Below the pieces are notes generated by a model. The model did not search any database, was not told the origin of the DNA, and worked only from the letters and a program-made list of their open reading frames with translations. A program made the position numbers and the translations under genes. Shown here in pieces: positions 35,510-45,271 of a stretch of DNA of 64,000 bases; the first letter of the stretch is position 1, and each line of letters opens with the position of its first letter. Origin of the DNA: Caballeronia sordidicola (GTDB lineage: Bacteria; Pseudomonadota; Gammaproteobacteria; Burkholderiales; Burkholderiaceae); contig NZ_FCOC02000012.1 in NCBI RefSeq assembly GCF_001544455.2, positions 1 through 64,000 of the forward strand, given 5' to 3'.

Positions 35510-36517
35510 TCAGGCCTGATCGATATTGCGCTCGACCTTCAGCGCCGGCGCCCAGGCGGGCTTGGCGGCGTCTTCGGCGTCGGTGGTGAGTCCGGCTGCG
35601 GCGTGTACGGGATTGCCCAGCATCGGGAAACCGAGCGCCTCACGCGACTCGTAATAGGCCTTCGCGACAAGCCGCGAAAGATCGCGAATCCGGCCTATGT
35701 ACGCCGCGCGCTCCGTCACGGAAATCGCGCCGCGCGCGTCGAGCAGGTTGAACGTGTGTCCTGCCTTCAGCACGAGTTCATACGCAGGCAACGCCAGCTT
35801 CGCCTCGATCATCTTCTTGGCTTCGGCTTCGTAGCTCTTGAAGAACGTGAACAGCAAGTCGACGTTCGCATGCTCGAAGTTGTACGTGGACTGCTCGACT
35901 TCGTTCTGGTGATACACGTCGCCGTAAGTGAGACGCCGCGTTTCACGACCGTTCGGGCCGTCTTCTTCCCATTCCGTCCACACGAGGTCGTAGACGTTCT
36001 CGACCTTTTGCAGATACATGGCAAGCCGTTCGAGCCCGTAGGTAATCTCGCCCAGCACCGGCTTGCAGTCGATACCGCCCACCTGCTGGAAGTACGTGAA
36101 CTGCGTGACCTCCATGCCGTTCAGCCACACTTCCCAGCCGAGGCCCCACGCGCCGAGCGTCGGATTTTCCCAGTCGTCTTCCACGAACCGGACATCGTTC
36201 TGTTTCAGGTCGAAGCCAAGCGCTTCGAGCGAACCCAGATACAGGTCGAGAATGTTCTCGGGCGCGGGCTTCAGCACCACTTGATACTGATAGTAGTGCT
36301 GCAGACGGTTCGGATTGTCTCCGTAACGGCCGTCCTTCGGGCGGCGCGACGGCTGCACATACGCTGCTCGCCAAGGTTCCGGGCCGATCGCGCGCAGGAA
36401 GGTGTGCACGTGCGACGTGCCGGCGCCGACTTCCATGTCGATTGGCTGGAGAAGTGCGCAACCCTTGTTGTCCCAATAGGATTGCAGCGTCAGGATGATT
36501 TGCTGAAAAGTGAGCAT
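35510..36517 (-). CDS. glyQ: Glycyl-tRNA synthetase alpha subunit
   Basis: 335 residues. Class II synthetase catalytic subunit: TFQQIILTLQSYWDNKGC at the start, MEVGAGTSHVHTFLRAIGPEPW, and ARGAISVTERAAYIGRIR (motif 3-like). It charges tRNA-Gly with the GlyS subunit. A run of ~20 extra residues at the C-terminus is not conserved. Confidence 0.97.
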   Translation of the reverse strand: MLTFQQIILTLQSYWDNKGCALLQPIDMEVGAGTSHVHTFLRAIGPEPWRAAYVQPSRRPKDGRYGDNPNRLQHYYQYQVVLKPAPENILDLYLGSLEALGFDLKQNDVRFVEDDWENPTLGAWGLGWEVWLNGMEVTQFTYFQQVGGIDCKPVLGEITYGLERLAMYLQKVENVYDLVWTEWEEDGPNGRETRRLTYGDVYHQNEVEQSTYNFEHANVDLLFTFFKSYEAEAKKMIEAKLALPAYELVLKAGHTFNLLDARGAISVTERAAYIGRIRDLSRLVAKAYYESREALGFPMLGNPVHAAAGLTTDAEDAAKPAWAPALKVERNIDQA

Positions 36518-36667
36518 GAATGCCTTTGAAGCGTGCCTTCGAAGTCAGGCCGGAAATTCCGACGGCCGGAGGGCTAAAACGTTGAATTTTAGCGGGAATA
36601 AGGGGCTAGCGCGACTTTTTGGGGTGGAACACCGCAGCCATAGGCCGTTCGGACGGGAAAACGTCGG

Positions 36668-37150
36668 CTATGCGCCGAGTCGTTTCCTCATTGGCACACA
36701 ATTCATCGTCAGGCCGCGGGGCGAGCGGTATTGCGCGATTTCGTCGCCTTCAAAACCGAGCGAGCGGTAAAACGGCGCGGCGTTCAGCGTGGAATCGAGC
36801 CGTAGCCGCGTGCAACCCTCTGCACGCGCAAGCGTTTCGAGATGCGCGACGATTCCCGCGCCGATGCCCCGTTTCATGTACGCCGGATCCACGAAGATTG
36901 CATCGATCCTGCCGGTCGCGACATCGATCATGCCGGTTCCCACAACGCGGTCGTCCACGGTCGCGACCAGGAAGCGCTCTTCGACAGCATCGGCGAATGC
37001 TTTCGATGCCGCGCCGCCGGTCCATTCATCGAGTTGACTCAGCGGATACGCGCTGATGCATCCGCTCATCACGGCGGCGCGGCGGACGCGCCACGCGGCG
37101 TCCGCGTCGGCGCGCGTGGCTTTGCGGATCTTGAAGGACGGAAATGGCAT
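36668..37150 (-). CDS. GNAT-family N-acetyltransferase
   Basis: 160 residues from MPFPSFKIRKAT, starting nine bases after the lnt stop. GNAT fold: IDAIFVDPAYMKRGIGAGIVAHLE is the acetyl-CoA-binding motif A. C-terminal AAPFYRSLGFEGD is typical. The substrate is unknown; a longer upstream frame overlaps lnt and is rejected. Confidence 0.88.
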   Translation of the reverse strand: MPFPSFKIRKATRADADAAWRVRRAAVMSGCISAYPLSQLDEWTGGAASKAFADAVEERFLVATVDDRVVGTGMIDVATGRIDAIFVDPAYMKRGIGAGIVAHLETLARAEGCTRLRLDSTLNAAPFYRSLGFEGDEIAQYRSPRGLTMNCVPMRKRLGA

Positions 37151-37158
37151 GTTCCGGT

Positions 37159-38802
37159 TCAGTTCTTCCTGCGTCCCGGCGCGAACGCGAACCCAAACGC
37201 CAGCAGCAGCAACGACACCAGGATCACCGTCATGTTGCCGCTCGTCACATACGGCGTGCGGCCTGACGTGCCCTGCACGGTGGCGTCGAGGGAACCGGTG
37301 GTGTAGACCGGAAGCCTTGCCACCACTGCGCCGTTTGCGGCGATCACCGCAGTTGTGCCCGTGTTCGTTGCGCGAAGCATCGGGCGGCCGGTTTCGATCG
37401 AGCGCATGCGCGCCATCTGCAAATGCTGGTCGAGCGCGATGGTGTTGCCGAACCACGCAAGGTTCGTCGAGTTCACGAGAATTCCCGCGGGCGCTTCCTG
37501 CTCGCGGAGTGTTCGCGCGATTTCCTCGCCGAAAATATCCTCGTAGCAGATATCGACGGCAATTGGCTGGTTGTGCACGAAGAACGATTTCTGCACTGGG
37601 GGACCGCGTCCCAAATCTCCGAGCGGAATGCCCATGAGCGCGACGAACCAGTGGAAACCTGTTGGCACGAATTCACCGAAGGGCACGAGATGATGCTTGT
37701 CGTAGCGGTACACGTCCTTCTGGTTCGGCGTGATGCCGAACAGGCTATTGGCGTAGTCCGTCGCGCGGCCTTCGGGCGAAATGGTCACGCCGATAGCGCC
37801 AAACAAGATGGATGAATTAGTGGTGTCGGAGAAATTGCGCAGCGCTGAGGCCAGATCTTGCGGTACTTGCACGGCGAGAACGGGAAATGCGGTTTCAGGC
37901 GTCACGATCAGGTCAGCGGGTTTCTCTGTAATCAGCTTCCGGTAAAGCTGCAAGGACTGGTTCACGCCTTCCTGCTCGAACTTCATCTCCTGCTTCACGT
38001 TGCCTTGCAAGAGCCGCACGGTGAGCGGGGCGTTTGCGGGAAGCGTCCATTCGACCAGCGACAGCAGCATGCCCGACACAACCAGAACAATCGCCACAAT
38101 GAACGGCGCGAACCTTGGAAACGGCGCGGCGCTGTGTCGAAATGTATAAAAACCCTGCACGACCAACGCGGCCACGAGCGCAAGCACCCAGCCGACGCCG
38201 TACACGCCTCCAATGGCGCCGAAGGCGGCCAATGGGCCGTCGACTTGAGCATAACCGCTTGCCAGCCACGGGAAGCCCGTGAAAACGAGGCCACGCAGCC
38301 ATTCTCCGAGCGCCCAGGCGCTTGCGAAGGCGAACGCGCCATGCCATGTCGGGACGAAACGCGGCTCGCCGGCAGCCGGCACGACCGAGCCGTTGTCTTC
38401 ATACCGGGCCCGGCCCGCGCAAAACGACCAGACGATGCCCGCAAGCGCCGGATAGATCGCGATGTACATGGAGAACAGCACAACGGCCGCAGCGGCAAGA
38501 GGCGCCGCCATGCCGCCGTAGTCGTGCATGCTGACGTAAAGCCACCATACGCCCGTGACGAAGTTGCCGAAGCCAAATGCCCATCCTGTCAGCGCCGCGC
38601 CTTTCCATCCGCTGGTTTTGGTGAGCCACGCGAAGAACAGCGTGAAAATGACCAGTTCCACCCAACCGCCGTGTGGCGTCGGCGCGAATGAAAGCGTATT
38701 CGCGCCGCCCAACACTGCCGCAACGAGGTAGTGCCAGAACGGCATGGACTGGGCGTTACTGATCCGGGCATTGCGCCGGAAGGCAAAGCGGGAATCGGCC
38801 AT
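37159..38802 (-). CDS. lnt: Apolipoprotein N-acyltransferase
   Basis: 547 residues. Six to eight membrane segments up to ~residue 225, then a CN-hydrolase periplasmic domain with the catalytic triad visible: Glu in VTPETAFPVL, Lys in DKHHLVPFGEF and Cys in VDICYEDIFGEE. It adds the third acyl chain to lipoproteins. It follows corC on the same strand, the usual corC-lnt order. Confidence 0.95.
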   Translation of the reverse strand: MADSRFAFRRNARISNAQSMPFWHYLVAAVLGGANTLSFAPTPHGGWVELVIFTLFFAWLTKTSGWKGAALTGWAFGFGNFVTGVWWLYVSMHDYGGMAAPLAAAAVVLFSMYIAIYPALAGIVWSFCAGRARYEDNGSVVPAAGEPRFVPTWHGAFAFASAWALGEWLRGLVFTGFPWLASGYAQVDGPLAAFGAIGGVYGVGWVLALVAALVVQGFYTFRHSAAPFPRFAPFIVAIVLVVSGMLLSLVEWTLPANAPLTVRLLQGNVKQEMKFEQEGVNQSLQLYRKLITEKPADLIVTPETAFPVLAVQVPQDLASALRNFSDTTNSSILFGAIGVTISPEGRATDYANSLFGITPNQKDVYRYDKHHLVPFGEFVPTGFHWFVALMGIPLGDLGRGPPVQKSFFVHNQPIAVDICYEDIFGEEIARTLREQEAPAGILVNSTNLAWFGNTIALDQHLQMARMRSIETGRPMLRATNTGTTAVIAANGAVVARLPVYTTGSLDATVQGTSGRTPYVTSGNMTVILVSLLLLAFGFAFAPGRRKN

Positions 38803-38929
38803 GGATTACGAAGTCGAACAGATGGAAAAGGATGGCGAGGCGTGACCGTCGCTCGTCATGATGTTGGCGCACAGCATGAACACGATTAATGACAGCGTTG
38901 AGCTGGCGTTTCCGTGTTCACGCCCGTTC

Positions 38930-39841
38930 TTAATCGTGGTCTTCGTCGCTGTCGCGCGACCGGCCATCGTGCGTGGGAATATTGGGCGCGCGCCGCACGC
39001 GCAGCACGTGAATCTGGCGGGCGTCGCCGCGCAGGATTTCGAACACGAAGTCGTCGATCTTCACCTTTTCCCCGCGATGCGGCACGCGCCCGAAGCGATG
39101 CGTCACCAGTCCGCCAATGGTGTCGACCTCGTCGTCGGAATAGTGCGTGCCGAATTCTTCGTTGAACTGTTCGATCCCCGTGAGCGCACGCACGCGATGC
39201 CGGCCGTCCGGCGTAGTAATGATGTTGCCGGCTTCTTCGTCGAAATCGTATTCGTCTTCTATGTCGCCAACAATCTGTTCCAGCACGTCTTCAATCGTGA
39301 TCAGGCCGGCCACGCCGCCGTATTCGTCCACGACGATGGCAATGTGATTCCGGTTCACGCGAAAATCGTGCAACAGCACGTTCAGGCGTTTTGATTCGGG
39401 AATGAACACGGCGGGACGCAGCATGCCGCGCACATCGAATTCTTCCTCGTGGTAATAGCGCAGCAAGTCTTTCGCAAGCAGCACGCCGATTACGTTGTCA
39501 CGATTGCTTTCGAATACCGGATAGCGGGAATGCGCTTTTTCCAGCATGAAAGGAATGAATTGCTCGGGCGTTTCAGCAATATTGATTGCGTCCATCTGGG
39601 CGCGCGGAATCATGATGTCGCGGGCGCAGAGTTCCGAAACCTGGAACACGCCTTCAATCATGGAGAGCGAATCCGCGTCTAGCAGATTGCGTTCGTGGGC
39701 GTCCTGGAGAACTTCCAGCAGTTCGTCGCGCGATTCCGGTTCGTGCGAGATGAAATCCGTCAGGCGCTCGAGCAGCGTGCGCTTTTCAGGTTTTTCAGCA
39801 GGTTTGTCGGTATATCGTCGACTGGGATAGGCGTCGTTCAT
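38930..39841 (-). CDS. corC: CorC/HlyC-family protein with CBS domains
   Basis: 303 residues. Two CBS domains ~70-190 (ARDIMIPRAQMDAI; FIPESKRLNVLLHDFRVNRNHIAIVVDEYGGVAGLIT) and a CorC_HlyC domain at the C-terminus (RVRALTGIEQFNEEFG). No membrane domain, as in CorC itself. Linked to magnesium/cobalt homeostasis, probably via CorA or transport complexes. Part of the ybeY-corC-lnt group. Confidence 0.9.
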   Translation of the reverse strand: MNDAYPSRRYTDKPAEKPEKRTLLERLTDFISHEPESRDELLEVLQDAHERNLLDADSLSMIEGVFQVSELCARDIMIPRAQMDAINIAETPEQFIPFMLEKAHSRYPVFESNRDNVIGVLLAKDLLRYYHEEEFDVRGMLRPAVFIPESKRLNVLLHDFRVNRNHIAIVVDEYGGVAGLITIEDVLEQIVGDIEDEYDFDEEAGNIITTPDGRHRVRALTGIEQFNEEFGTHYSDDEVDTIGGLVTHRFGRVPHRGEKVKIDDFVFEILRGDARQIHVLRVRRAPNIPTHDGRSRDSDEDHD

Positions 39842-40029
39842 AGTGGAGCGTGCGGAGTGTTCCGAACGCGAAATTACGGAAAGTTAAGAATACACCAAGG
39901 ATATTTCGCGCCAATTGATACAGCGCGAACGCGTACAACGTCATGTGCAAACATCGTAACTGATAAATATGGGCGCAGTATGTCGAGCCGCCAACGTTGG
40001 CCGATCGGCCTGTTTTTCGCCCGGAAAAT

Positions 40030-40704
40030 TTATTCCTGCGACGAATCCGCGTCCTTGCATCGCTGTAAAAGCGATTCCAGCGCGCGATCCGGCATGCCGC
40101 ATTCGCGTAACGCCGCCACGGTTCGGCTGACATATTCGAGCGTGGTGCCGTATCGGCCGGTCGCGCAGCCGAACACGCGGCGCACGATCGGGTCGCCCAG
40201 CTTGCCGGTGTAAGTGGGCGCTTCCCGGCGCATCACGAATGCGAGCGCCTCGACGCGGCGGCCATCAATCAGCGTGCAAGGCAGCCAGGCCACGCGATAC
40301 GAATTCATCGCCATTTCGCGCCGCCACAGTACTTCCAAGTGCTCGTCCGCGCCTTCGGCGGCGAGCCGGAACGCCATGCCGGAGCACGAACCGCCGCGAT
40401 CCAGCGCCAGGACCAATCCCGGCTGTTCGGGCGTGCCGCGATTCACGCGCGACCACAAATACAGTCCGCGGTGATATCCGTGCACTTTGCTGCGCACCGT
40501 TTCCACGGCTGGCAAGCCCGGATTCCAGATCAGCGAGCCATAGCCGAAGAGCCAGAGATCAGTCTTGCGATCCCAGTGCGCCAGCGCTTTTTCACGCGAT
40601 GCGAGAAGTTCCGCGTCGGTGAGCAGGCGCGATTCCGCGAAGACCGGCGGGTAGTCGCAGTCTACGGACGGTAATTCAGAAAGAGGGGAGGGATCGTCGG
40701 TCAC
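40030..40704 (-). CDS. ChaC-type gamma-glutamylcyclotransferase
   Basis: 224 residues. WLFGYGSLIWNPG is the ChaC substrate-binding loop. The fold releases 5-oxoproline from glutathione. It starts three bases after the ybeY stop, so it is probably cotranscribed; a gene inserted between ybeY and corC. Confidence 0.9.
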   Translation of the reverse strand: MTDDPSPLSELPSVDCDYPPVFAESRLLTDAELLASREKALAHWDRKTDLWLFGYGSLIWNPGLPAVETVRSKVHGYHRGLYLWSRVNRGTPEQPGLVLALDRGGSCSGMAFRLAAEGADEHLEVLWRREMAMNSYRVAWLPCTLIDGRRVEALAFVMRREAPTYTGKLGDPIVRRVFGCATGRYGTTLEYVSRTVAALRECGMPDRALESLLQRCKDADSSQE

Positions 40705-40707
40705 GGC

Positions 40708-41172
40708 TCAATCAAGCAGCGGCAAATAAGGATCGGTGAAACCGAGCTTTTGCATGATGCCGGTTTCGATTGATTCCATTTCATCTGCCTCGGCGGAATC
40801 TTCGTGGTCGTAACCTTGTGCATGCAGCGTGCCGTGCACGATCAAGTGCGCGTAGTGCGCGGCGAGCGGCTTGTTCTGCTCGCGCGCCTCGCGTTCCACA
40901 ACCGGGCAGCAAAGGATCAGGTCGCCGCTCACCGGATCGTCTTCCGACTCGGCGTACGCGAACGTCAGCACGTTCGTGGCGTAATCCTTTTGCCGATACG
41001 ACCGGTTCAGCGTCCGGCCTTCATCGGCATCGACGAAACGCACGGTCAATTCAGCGTCCGCGAAAAGCGACGCCTTGATCCAGGCCGCGACCGTTGCGCG
41101 CGGCAACAGCGCCTTGTGCTCCGGATACGCCTTCGCGGCGGGAAATTGCAGCGTCAATGCAAGTTTCGGCAT
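40708..41172 (-). CDS. ybeY: Endoribonuclease YbeY
   Basis: 154 residues from MPKLALTLQFPAA; the longer frame to 41244 lies in the ybeZ coding region. The zinc motif HGTLHAQGYDHE (HGxLHLxGYDH type) is intact, and ATNVLTFAYAE is the family signature. Acts in 16S rRNA 3' maturation and ribosome quality control. Thirteen bases after the PhoH-like gene. Confidence 0.95.
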   Translation of the reverse strand: MPKLALTLQFPAAKAYPEHKALLPRATVAAWIKASLFADAELTVRFVDADEGRTLNRSYRQKDYATNVLTFAYAESEDDPVSGDLILCCPVVEREAREQNKPLAAHYAHLIVHGTLHAQGYDHEDSAEADEMESIETGIMQKLGFTDPYLPLLD

Positions 41173-41185
41173 GACTGTTCCGCTG

Positions 41186-42262
41186 CTATTTGGCGGCTGC
41201 CGCGTCGGCATCGCGCTGTTGCTGCGCGTCGTAGGCTTCCACAATGCGCGCGACCAGCGGATGGCGCACCACGTCCACGCTCGTGAAGCGCGTCATGGCA
41301 ATGCCGCGCACGTCCGCAAGAACGTGCTGCGCCTCGATCAACCCGCTCTTGTGTCCGCGTGGCAAGTCGACCTGCGTGGTGTCGCCGGTGACAACGGCCT
41401 TCGAGCCAAAGCCAATACGCGTGAGAAACATCTTCATCTGCTCGGGCGTGGTGTTCTGCGCCTCGTCCAGGATGATGAACGCGTGGTTCAGCGTGCGGCC
41501 GCGCATGTACGCGAGCGGCGCGATTTCGATCATCTGGCGCTCGAACATCTTCGCGGTTTTATCGAAGCCGAGGAGGTCGTAGAGCGCGTCGTACAACGGG
41601 CGCAGATACGGATCCACTTTCTGCGCGAGATCGCCCGGCAGGAAACCCAGGCGCTCGCCAGCTTCCACCGCCGGGCGCGTCAGGACAATCCGCTTGACCT
41701 GATCGCGTTCGAGCGCGTCGACCGCGCACGCCACCGCAAGGTACGTCTTTCCCGTACCCGCCGGGCCGATACCGAACGTCACGTCGTGCGCAATGATCTG
41801 CTTCAGGTACTCACGCTGCATGGGCGTGCGGCCACGCAGGTCGGCGCGCCGCGTGTACAGCTTCGGGCCGGGATCTTCCTCGTCGCCCAGGTCTATGGTC
41901 GCGCTGGGTTCATCGAAAGGATGATCGGGGTCGCCGCGAAAACGTGGATCGACAGGTTCCGAATTCAGATTATTCGATGGCCTGTCGCGCCGCGCCGCAT
42001 TGCGCGCTTCGACGAGCGCCAGTTGAATGTCGTCCACCGACAGCGAATCCTTCGCGCGGTTGTAGAAATTCTCGAGCGCCGTGAGCGCCACTTTCGCGCC
42101 GCGCCCGCGGATGGTGATCTTGTGACCGCGGCGCGTGAGCGTCACGTCGAGCGCCTGCTCGATCTGCCGCAGGTTTTCGTCGAGCGGGCCACACAGGTTG
42201 GCGAGCCGCGCGTTGTCGTCGCGCGGTGCGGTGAATTCCATATGCTGCTGAGCGGTCTTCAA
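41186..42262 (-). CDS. ybeZ: PhoH-like ATPase YbeZ
   Basis: 358 residues. A KH-like N-terminal region ~50-105 precedes the PhoH domain. Walker A GPAGTGKTYLAV and Walker B HAFIILDEAQNTTPEQ are intact. Physically and functionally linked to YbeY in other bacteria. Placed between miaB and ybeY, the standard order. Confidence 0.95.
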   Translation of the reverse strand: MKTAQQHMEFTAPRDDNARLANLCGPLDENLRQIEQALDVTLTRRGHKITIRGRGAKVALTALENFYNRAKDSLSVDDIQLALVEARNAARRDRPSNNLNSEPVDPRFRGDPDHPFDEPSATIDLGDEEDPGPKLYTRRADLRGRTPMQREYLKQIIAHDVTFGIGPAGTGKTYLAVACAVDALERDQVKRIVLTRPAVEAGERLGFLPGDLAQKVDPYLRPLYDALYDLLGFDKTAKMFERQMIEIAPLAYMRGRTLNHAFIILDEAQNTTPEQMKMFLTRIGFGSKAVVTGDTTQVDLPRGHKSGLIEAQHVLADVRGIAMTRFTSVDVVRHPLVARIVEAYDAQQQRDADAAAAK

Positions 42263-42293
42263 GGCGAGAGTCGGGGTCCTGTCGAAGCTTCAG

Positions 42294-43655
42294 TTAGTGA
42301 GTCGTGGCCGGCGTCAGAAGGAGTTCGCCGCGCAACGAGTGAGGATAGGCCACGTTGATTTCCACGTCGACCATCTGGCCGATCAGCCGCTTGTGCGACG
42401 AAATCGGCGCGGGGAAATTCACGACGCGATTGTTTTCCGTGCGTCCGGCCAGTTCGCTCGGGTCCTTGCGCGACGGCCCTTCCACCAGGATACGCTGCAC
42501 CGATCCCAGCATGGAATGGCTGATTTTCGCGACATTCGCCTCGATGGTCGCCTGCAAATGCTGCAGGCGTTTGAGCTTCACTTCGCGCGGCGTGTCGTCG
42601 TGCAGGTTCGCGGCTGGCGTGCCGGGACGCGGGCTGTAGATAAACGAGAAGCTCGTGTCATAACTCATTTCGTCGATGAGCTTCATCATCTTCTGGAAAT
42701 CGTCTTCGGTTTCCCCGGGGAATCCGACGATCATGTCGGTGGACAACGACAAATCCGGGCGGATCGCGCGCAATTTGCGGATCACGGACTTGTATTCGAG
42801 CACCGTATAACCGCGCTTCATGGCCATCAAAATGCGGTCCGAGCCATGCTGCACGGGCAAGTGCAAATGGCTCACAAGTTTGGGCACTTTCGCGTAGGTA
42901 TCGATAAGACGCTGGGTGAATTCCTTCGGATGCGACGTGGTGTAGCGAATCCGTTCAATACCCGGAATTTCCGCCACATATTCGATCAGCGTGGCGAAGT
43001 CGGCAATGTCGGTGGAATGCTGCGTCACCGGCCCGCGATACGCATTCACGTTCTGTCCGAGCAGCGTGACTTCGCGCACGCCCTGATCGGCTAGGCCGGC
43101 GATTTCCGTGAGCACGTCGTCTAATGGCCGCGATACTTCCTCGCCGCGCGTATAGGGCACGACGCAATAGCTGCAGTACTTGCTGCAGCCTTCCATGATG
43201 GACACGAAGGCGCTCGGCCCATCCACGCGCGCCGGCGGCAGGTGATCGAACTTTTCGATTTCCGGAAACGAGATATCGACTTGGGAGCGTCCGCTGGAAC
43301 GGCGTTTCGCGATCATCTCCGGCAGGCGGTGCAAGGTCTGCGGGCCGAACACGAGATCCACGTAAGGCGCACGCGAAACGATCGCCGCGCCTTCCTGGCT
43401 CGCCACGCAACCGCCCACGCCAATGATCAGGTTCGGATTCGCTTCCTTCAGTTCACGCACGCGGCCGAGGTCGGAAAAGACCTTTTCCTGCGCCTTTTCG
43501 CGCACGGAGCACGTGTTGAAGAGGATCACGTCCGCGTCTTCGGGCGTATTGGTCTGGGTCAGGCCATTGGTTGCGTTGAGCACGTCGACCATTTTGTCGG
43601 AGTCGTACTCGTTCATCTGGCAGCCAAAGGTCTTTACATACACTTTCTTGGTCAT
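42294..43655 (-). CDS. miaB: tRNA-2-methylthio-N6-dimethylallyladenosine synthase
   Basis: 453 residues. The N-terminal UPF0004 domain carries three cysteines (VKTFGCQMNEYD, LFNTCSVREKA, GVGGCVASQEG). Radical-SAM CxxxCxxC is CSKYCSYC at ~residues 153-160. TRAM domain at the C-terminus. It methylthiolates A37 in tRNAs reading UNN codons. First gene of the 43.6-to-30.4 kb minus-strand run. Confidence 0.96.
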   Translation of the reverse strand: MTKKVYVKTFGCQMNEYDSDKMVDVLNATNGLTQTNTPEDADVILFNTCSVREKAQEKVFSDLGRVRELKEANPNLIIGVGGCVASQEGAAIVSRAPYVDLVFGPQTLHRLPEMIAKRRSSGRSQVDISFPEIEKFDHLPPARVDGPSAFVSIMEGCSKYCSYCVVPYTRGEEVSRPLDDVLTEIAGLADQGVREVTLLGQNVNAYRGPVTQHSTDIADFATLIEYVAEIPGIERIRYTTSHPKEFTQRLIDTYAKVPKLVSHLHLPVQHGSDRILMAMKRGYTVLEYKSVIRKLRAIRPDLSLSTDMIVGFPGETEDDFQKMMKLIDEMSYDTSFSFIYSPRPGTPAANLHDDTPREVKLKRLQHLQATIEANVAKISHSMLGSVQRILVEGPSRKDPSELAGRTENNRVVNFPAPISSHKRLIGQMVDVEINVAYPHSLRGELLLTPATTH

Positions 43656-43779
43656 GAATTTCGCCGGTCGCAGTGATTAGTCTGGGGGCGCAGTTTTTAA
43701 AGCGTTAATAGGGTTCTTTCGCGGTTTAGCGCGCATTTGACCGAAAATAGCTTGAAATTGCGCGCTGCGTAACTCGATA

Positions 43780-44745
43780 TTATAGCGCTCGCTCGACTTC
43801 CTGCCCCGTCCGTCCAGGTGGGTAGGCAAGGTCGCCGAGCAGTTCTTCCGTCGCCCGGGCGAAGCGTTCAGTGAGGAAATCGAGCAGCACCCGCACGCGC
43901 GGCGCCATGTATCGGTTCGCGTGGAAAAGCGCGTGGACGGCGGCCTCGTGCGAACACCAATCGGCCAGAAGCATTTTCAGCGCGCCCGAGCGGACGTCGG
44001 CGGCGATATCCCATATCGATTTATGCGCAATGCCCTGGCCCGCCAGCGCCCACGCGCGGGACAGCGCGCCGTCGTTGGTCTCCCAGGCGTCGTCGAGCGG
44101 GATTACATGCGAATAACGCTCTTCGCCACGCACGAAGTGGATTTCGTTGAGCGTGGCAGTCGCTGTCACCAGTACCGAGAACGAATGCCCGGCGAGATCA
44201 GCGGGCGTTTTCGGCTCGCCATGCTTCGCGAGATATTCCGGCGATGCGCACAGCACACGCCGGTTTGGCGCGAGGCGGCGCGCGACGAGGCTGGCGTCGG
44301 GCGGCAGGCCAAAGCGAATCGCGAGATCGATGTCCTCGCGCAACAAATTGGATACCGAATCCGCCAGCGTCAGCGCAAAGCTCACTTCGGGGTGGATCCG
44401 GCTGAATTCGTCGAGCCAATGGCACAGCAGGTTGCGGCCGAAATCCGATGTCGCGGAAATCCGCACCTTGCCGCGCACGAGGTTCTGGCCGGCATGCAGC
44501 GCGGCTTCGCCATCTTCTATGGCTTGAAGCGCAATCCGGCAATGCCTGAGATAAAGCTGGCCTTCGTCGGTGAGCCTGAGTTGGCGCGTGGTGCGCTCGA
44601 ACAAGCGCGCGCTCAGCGATTTTTCCAGTTTGAGCAGGCGCGCACTTGCCGCGGCCGGCGATAACCCCAGCTTTCTCCCCGCCGCCGACAAGCTGCCGAG
44701 CGCCGCGGCTTCAACGAACAAACGCATATCGCCGAGTCGATCCAT
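43780..44745 (-). CDS. LysR-type transcriptional regulator (CrgA-like)
   Basis: About 321 residues using MDRLGDMRLFVEAA as start; upstream ATGs at 44751 and 44757 are possible. Helix-turn-helix ALGSLSAAGRKLGLSPAAASARLLKLEKSL, then an effector domain. It is divergent from the VOC-MFS pair and an inverted repeat lies between, so it probably controls those genes and itself. The effector is unknown. Confidence 0.88.
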   Translation of the reverse strand: MDRLGDMRLFVEAAALGSLSAAGRKLGLSPAAASARLLKLEKSLSARLFERTTRQLRLTDEGQLYLRHCRIALQAIEDGEAALHAGQNLVRGKVRISATSDFGRNLLCHWLDEFSRIHPEVSFALTLADSVSNLLREDIDLAIRFGLPPDASLVARRLAPNRRVLCASPEYLAKHGEPKTPADLAGHSFSVLVTATATLNEIHFVRGEERYSHVIPLDDAWETNDGALSRAWALAGQGIAHKSIWDIAADVRSGALKMLLADWCSHEAAVHALFHANRYMAPRVRVLLDFLTERFARATEELLGDLAYPPGRTGQEVERAL

Positions 44746-44761
44746 CGCCATTCTCAAATGA

Positions 44762-44801
44762 ATTTTGATAATGCTTCAAATGCTACGCCAATTATCAAAA
44801 T
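44762..44801. promoter_or_regulatory. Inverted repeat in the LysR-VOC divergent promoter
   Basis: ATTTTGATAAT (44762-44772) and ATTATCAAAAT (44791-44801) are a perfect 11-bp inverted repeat with an 18-bp spacer. It is the likely operator of the LysR protein, and is strikingly AT-rich for this genome. Confidence 0.7.
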
Positions 44802-44847
44802 CGATCTGGTGACGGAAAATTGACGCGTTGCAGCGTAGGAAATCAAC

Positions 44848-45231
44848 ATGAAGCTTGATCACGCCACGATTGTTGCGCCCGACTGCGCGCCGATGCGCCA
44901 ATTTTTCACCGATATAGCCGGCATGACGGTCGGCCCGCGTCCGCCATTCGGCATTGGCGGGTGCTGGCTTTATCTGGACGGCGCGCCCGTCTTGCATCTG
45001 ATCGAAAGCGGTTCCGTGCTGGCAGCGCCAGCGGGCGGCCGAGCGGCGACACGCATCGATCACATTGCGTTGCGTGTAAGCGGCGAGGCCGAGTGGCAGG
45101 CGTTGCTCGCCCGGCTGCATGAACACGGCGTGCCGTTTTCCGAAGCTGAAGTGCCGGTGTCGGGCGAACGGCAAGTGTTCGTGCAGCTCGCGCCGGGCGT
45201 GGTCATCGAATTCGTGACCTCGCTTCACTGA
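44848..45231 (+). CDS. VOC-family (glyoxalase-like) protein
   Basis: 127 residues. One vicinal-oxygen-chelate domain: MKLDHATIVAPD, IDHIALRVSGEA and GVVIEFVTS give His-His-Glu metal-ligand candidates. The substrate is not known; it may be a dioxygenase or resistance protein. Upstream of an MFS exporter with 40 bases between, under the divergent LysR regulator. Confidence 0.85.
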   Translation: MKLDHATIVAPDCAPMRQFFTDIAGMTVGPRPPFGIGGCWLYLDGAPVLHLIESGSVLAAPAGGRAATRIDHIALRVSGEAEWQALLARLHEHGVPFSEAEVPVSGERQVFVQLAPGVVIEFVTSLH

Positions 45232-45271
45232 TTTCCTCTGGCCCAATTCAAAAACCCCCAAGGACATTTCG

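Noticed and set aside
33365..36529. Long plus-strand ORFs (516 and 462 residues) over glyS and glyQ
   Set aside because: They are antisense to well-identified synthetase genes and have no recognisable domains.
41075..42358. 427-residue plus-strand ORF over ybeZ
   Set aside because: Antisense to a gene with intact Walker motifs; no motif of its own.
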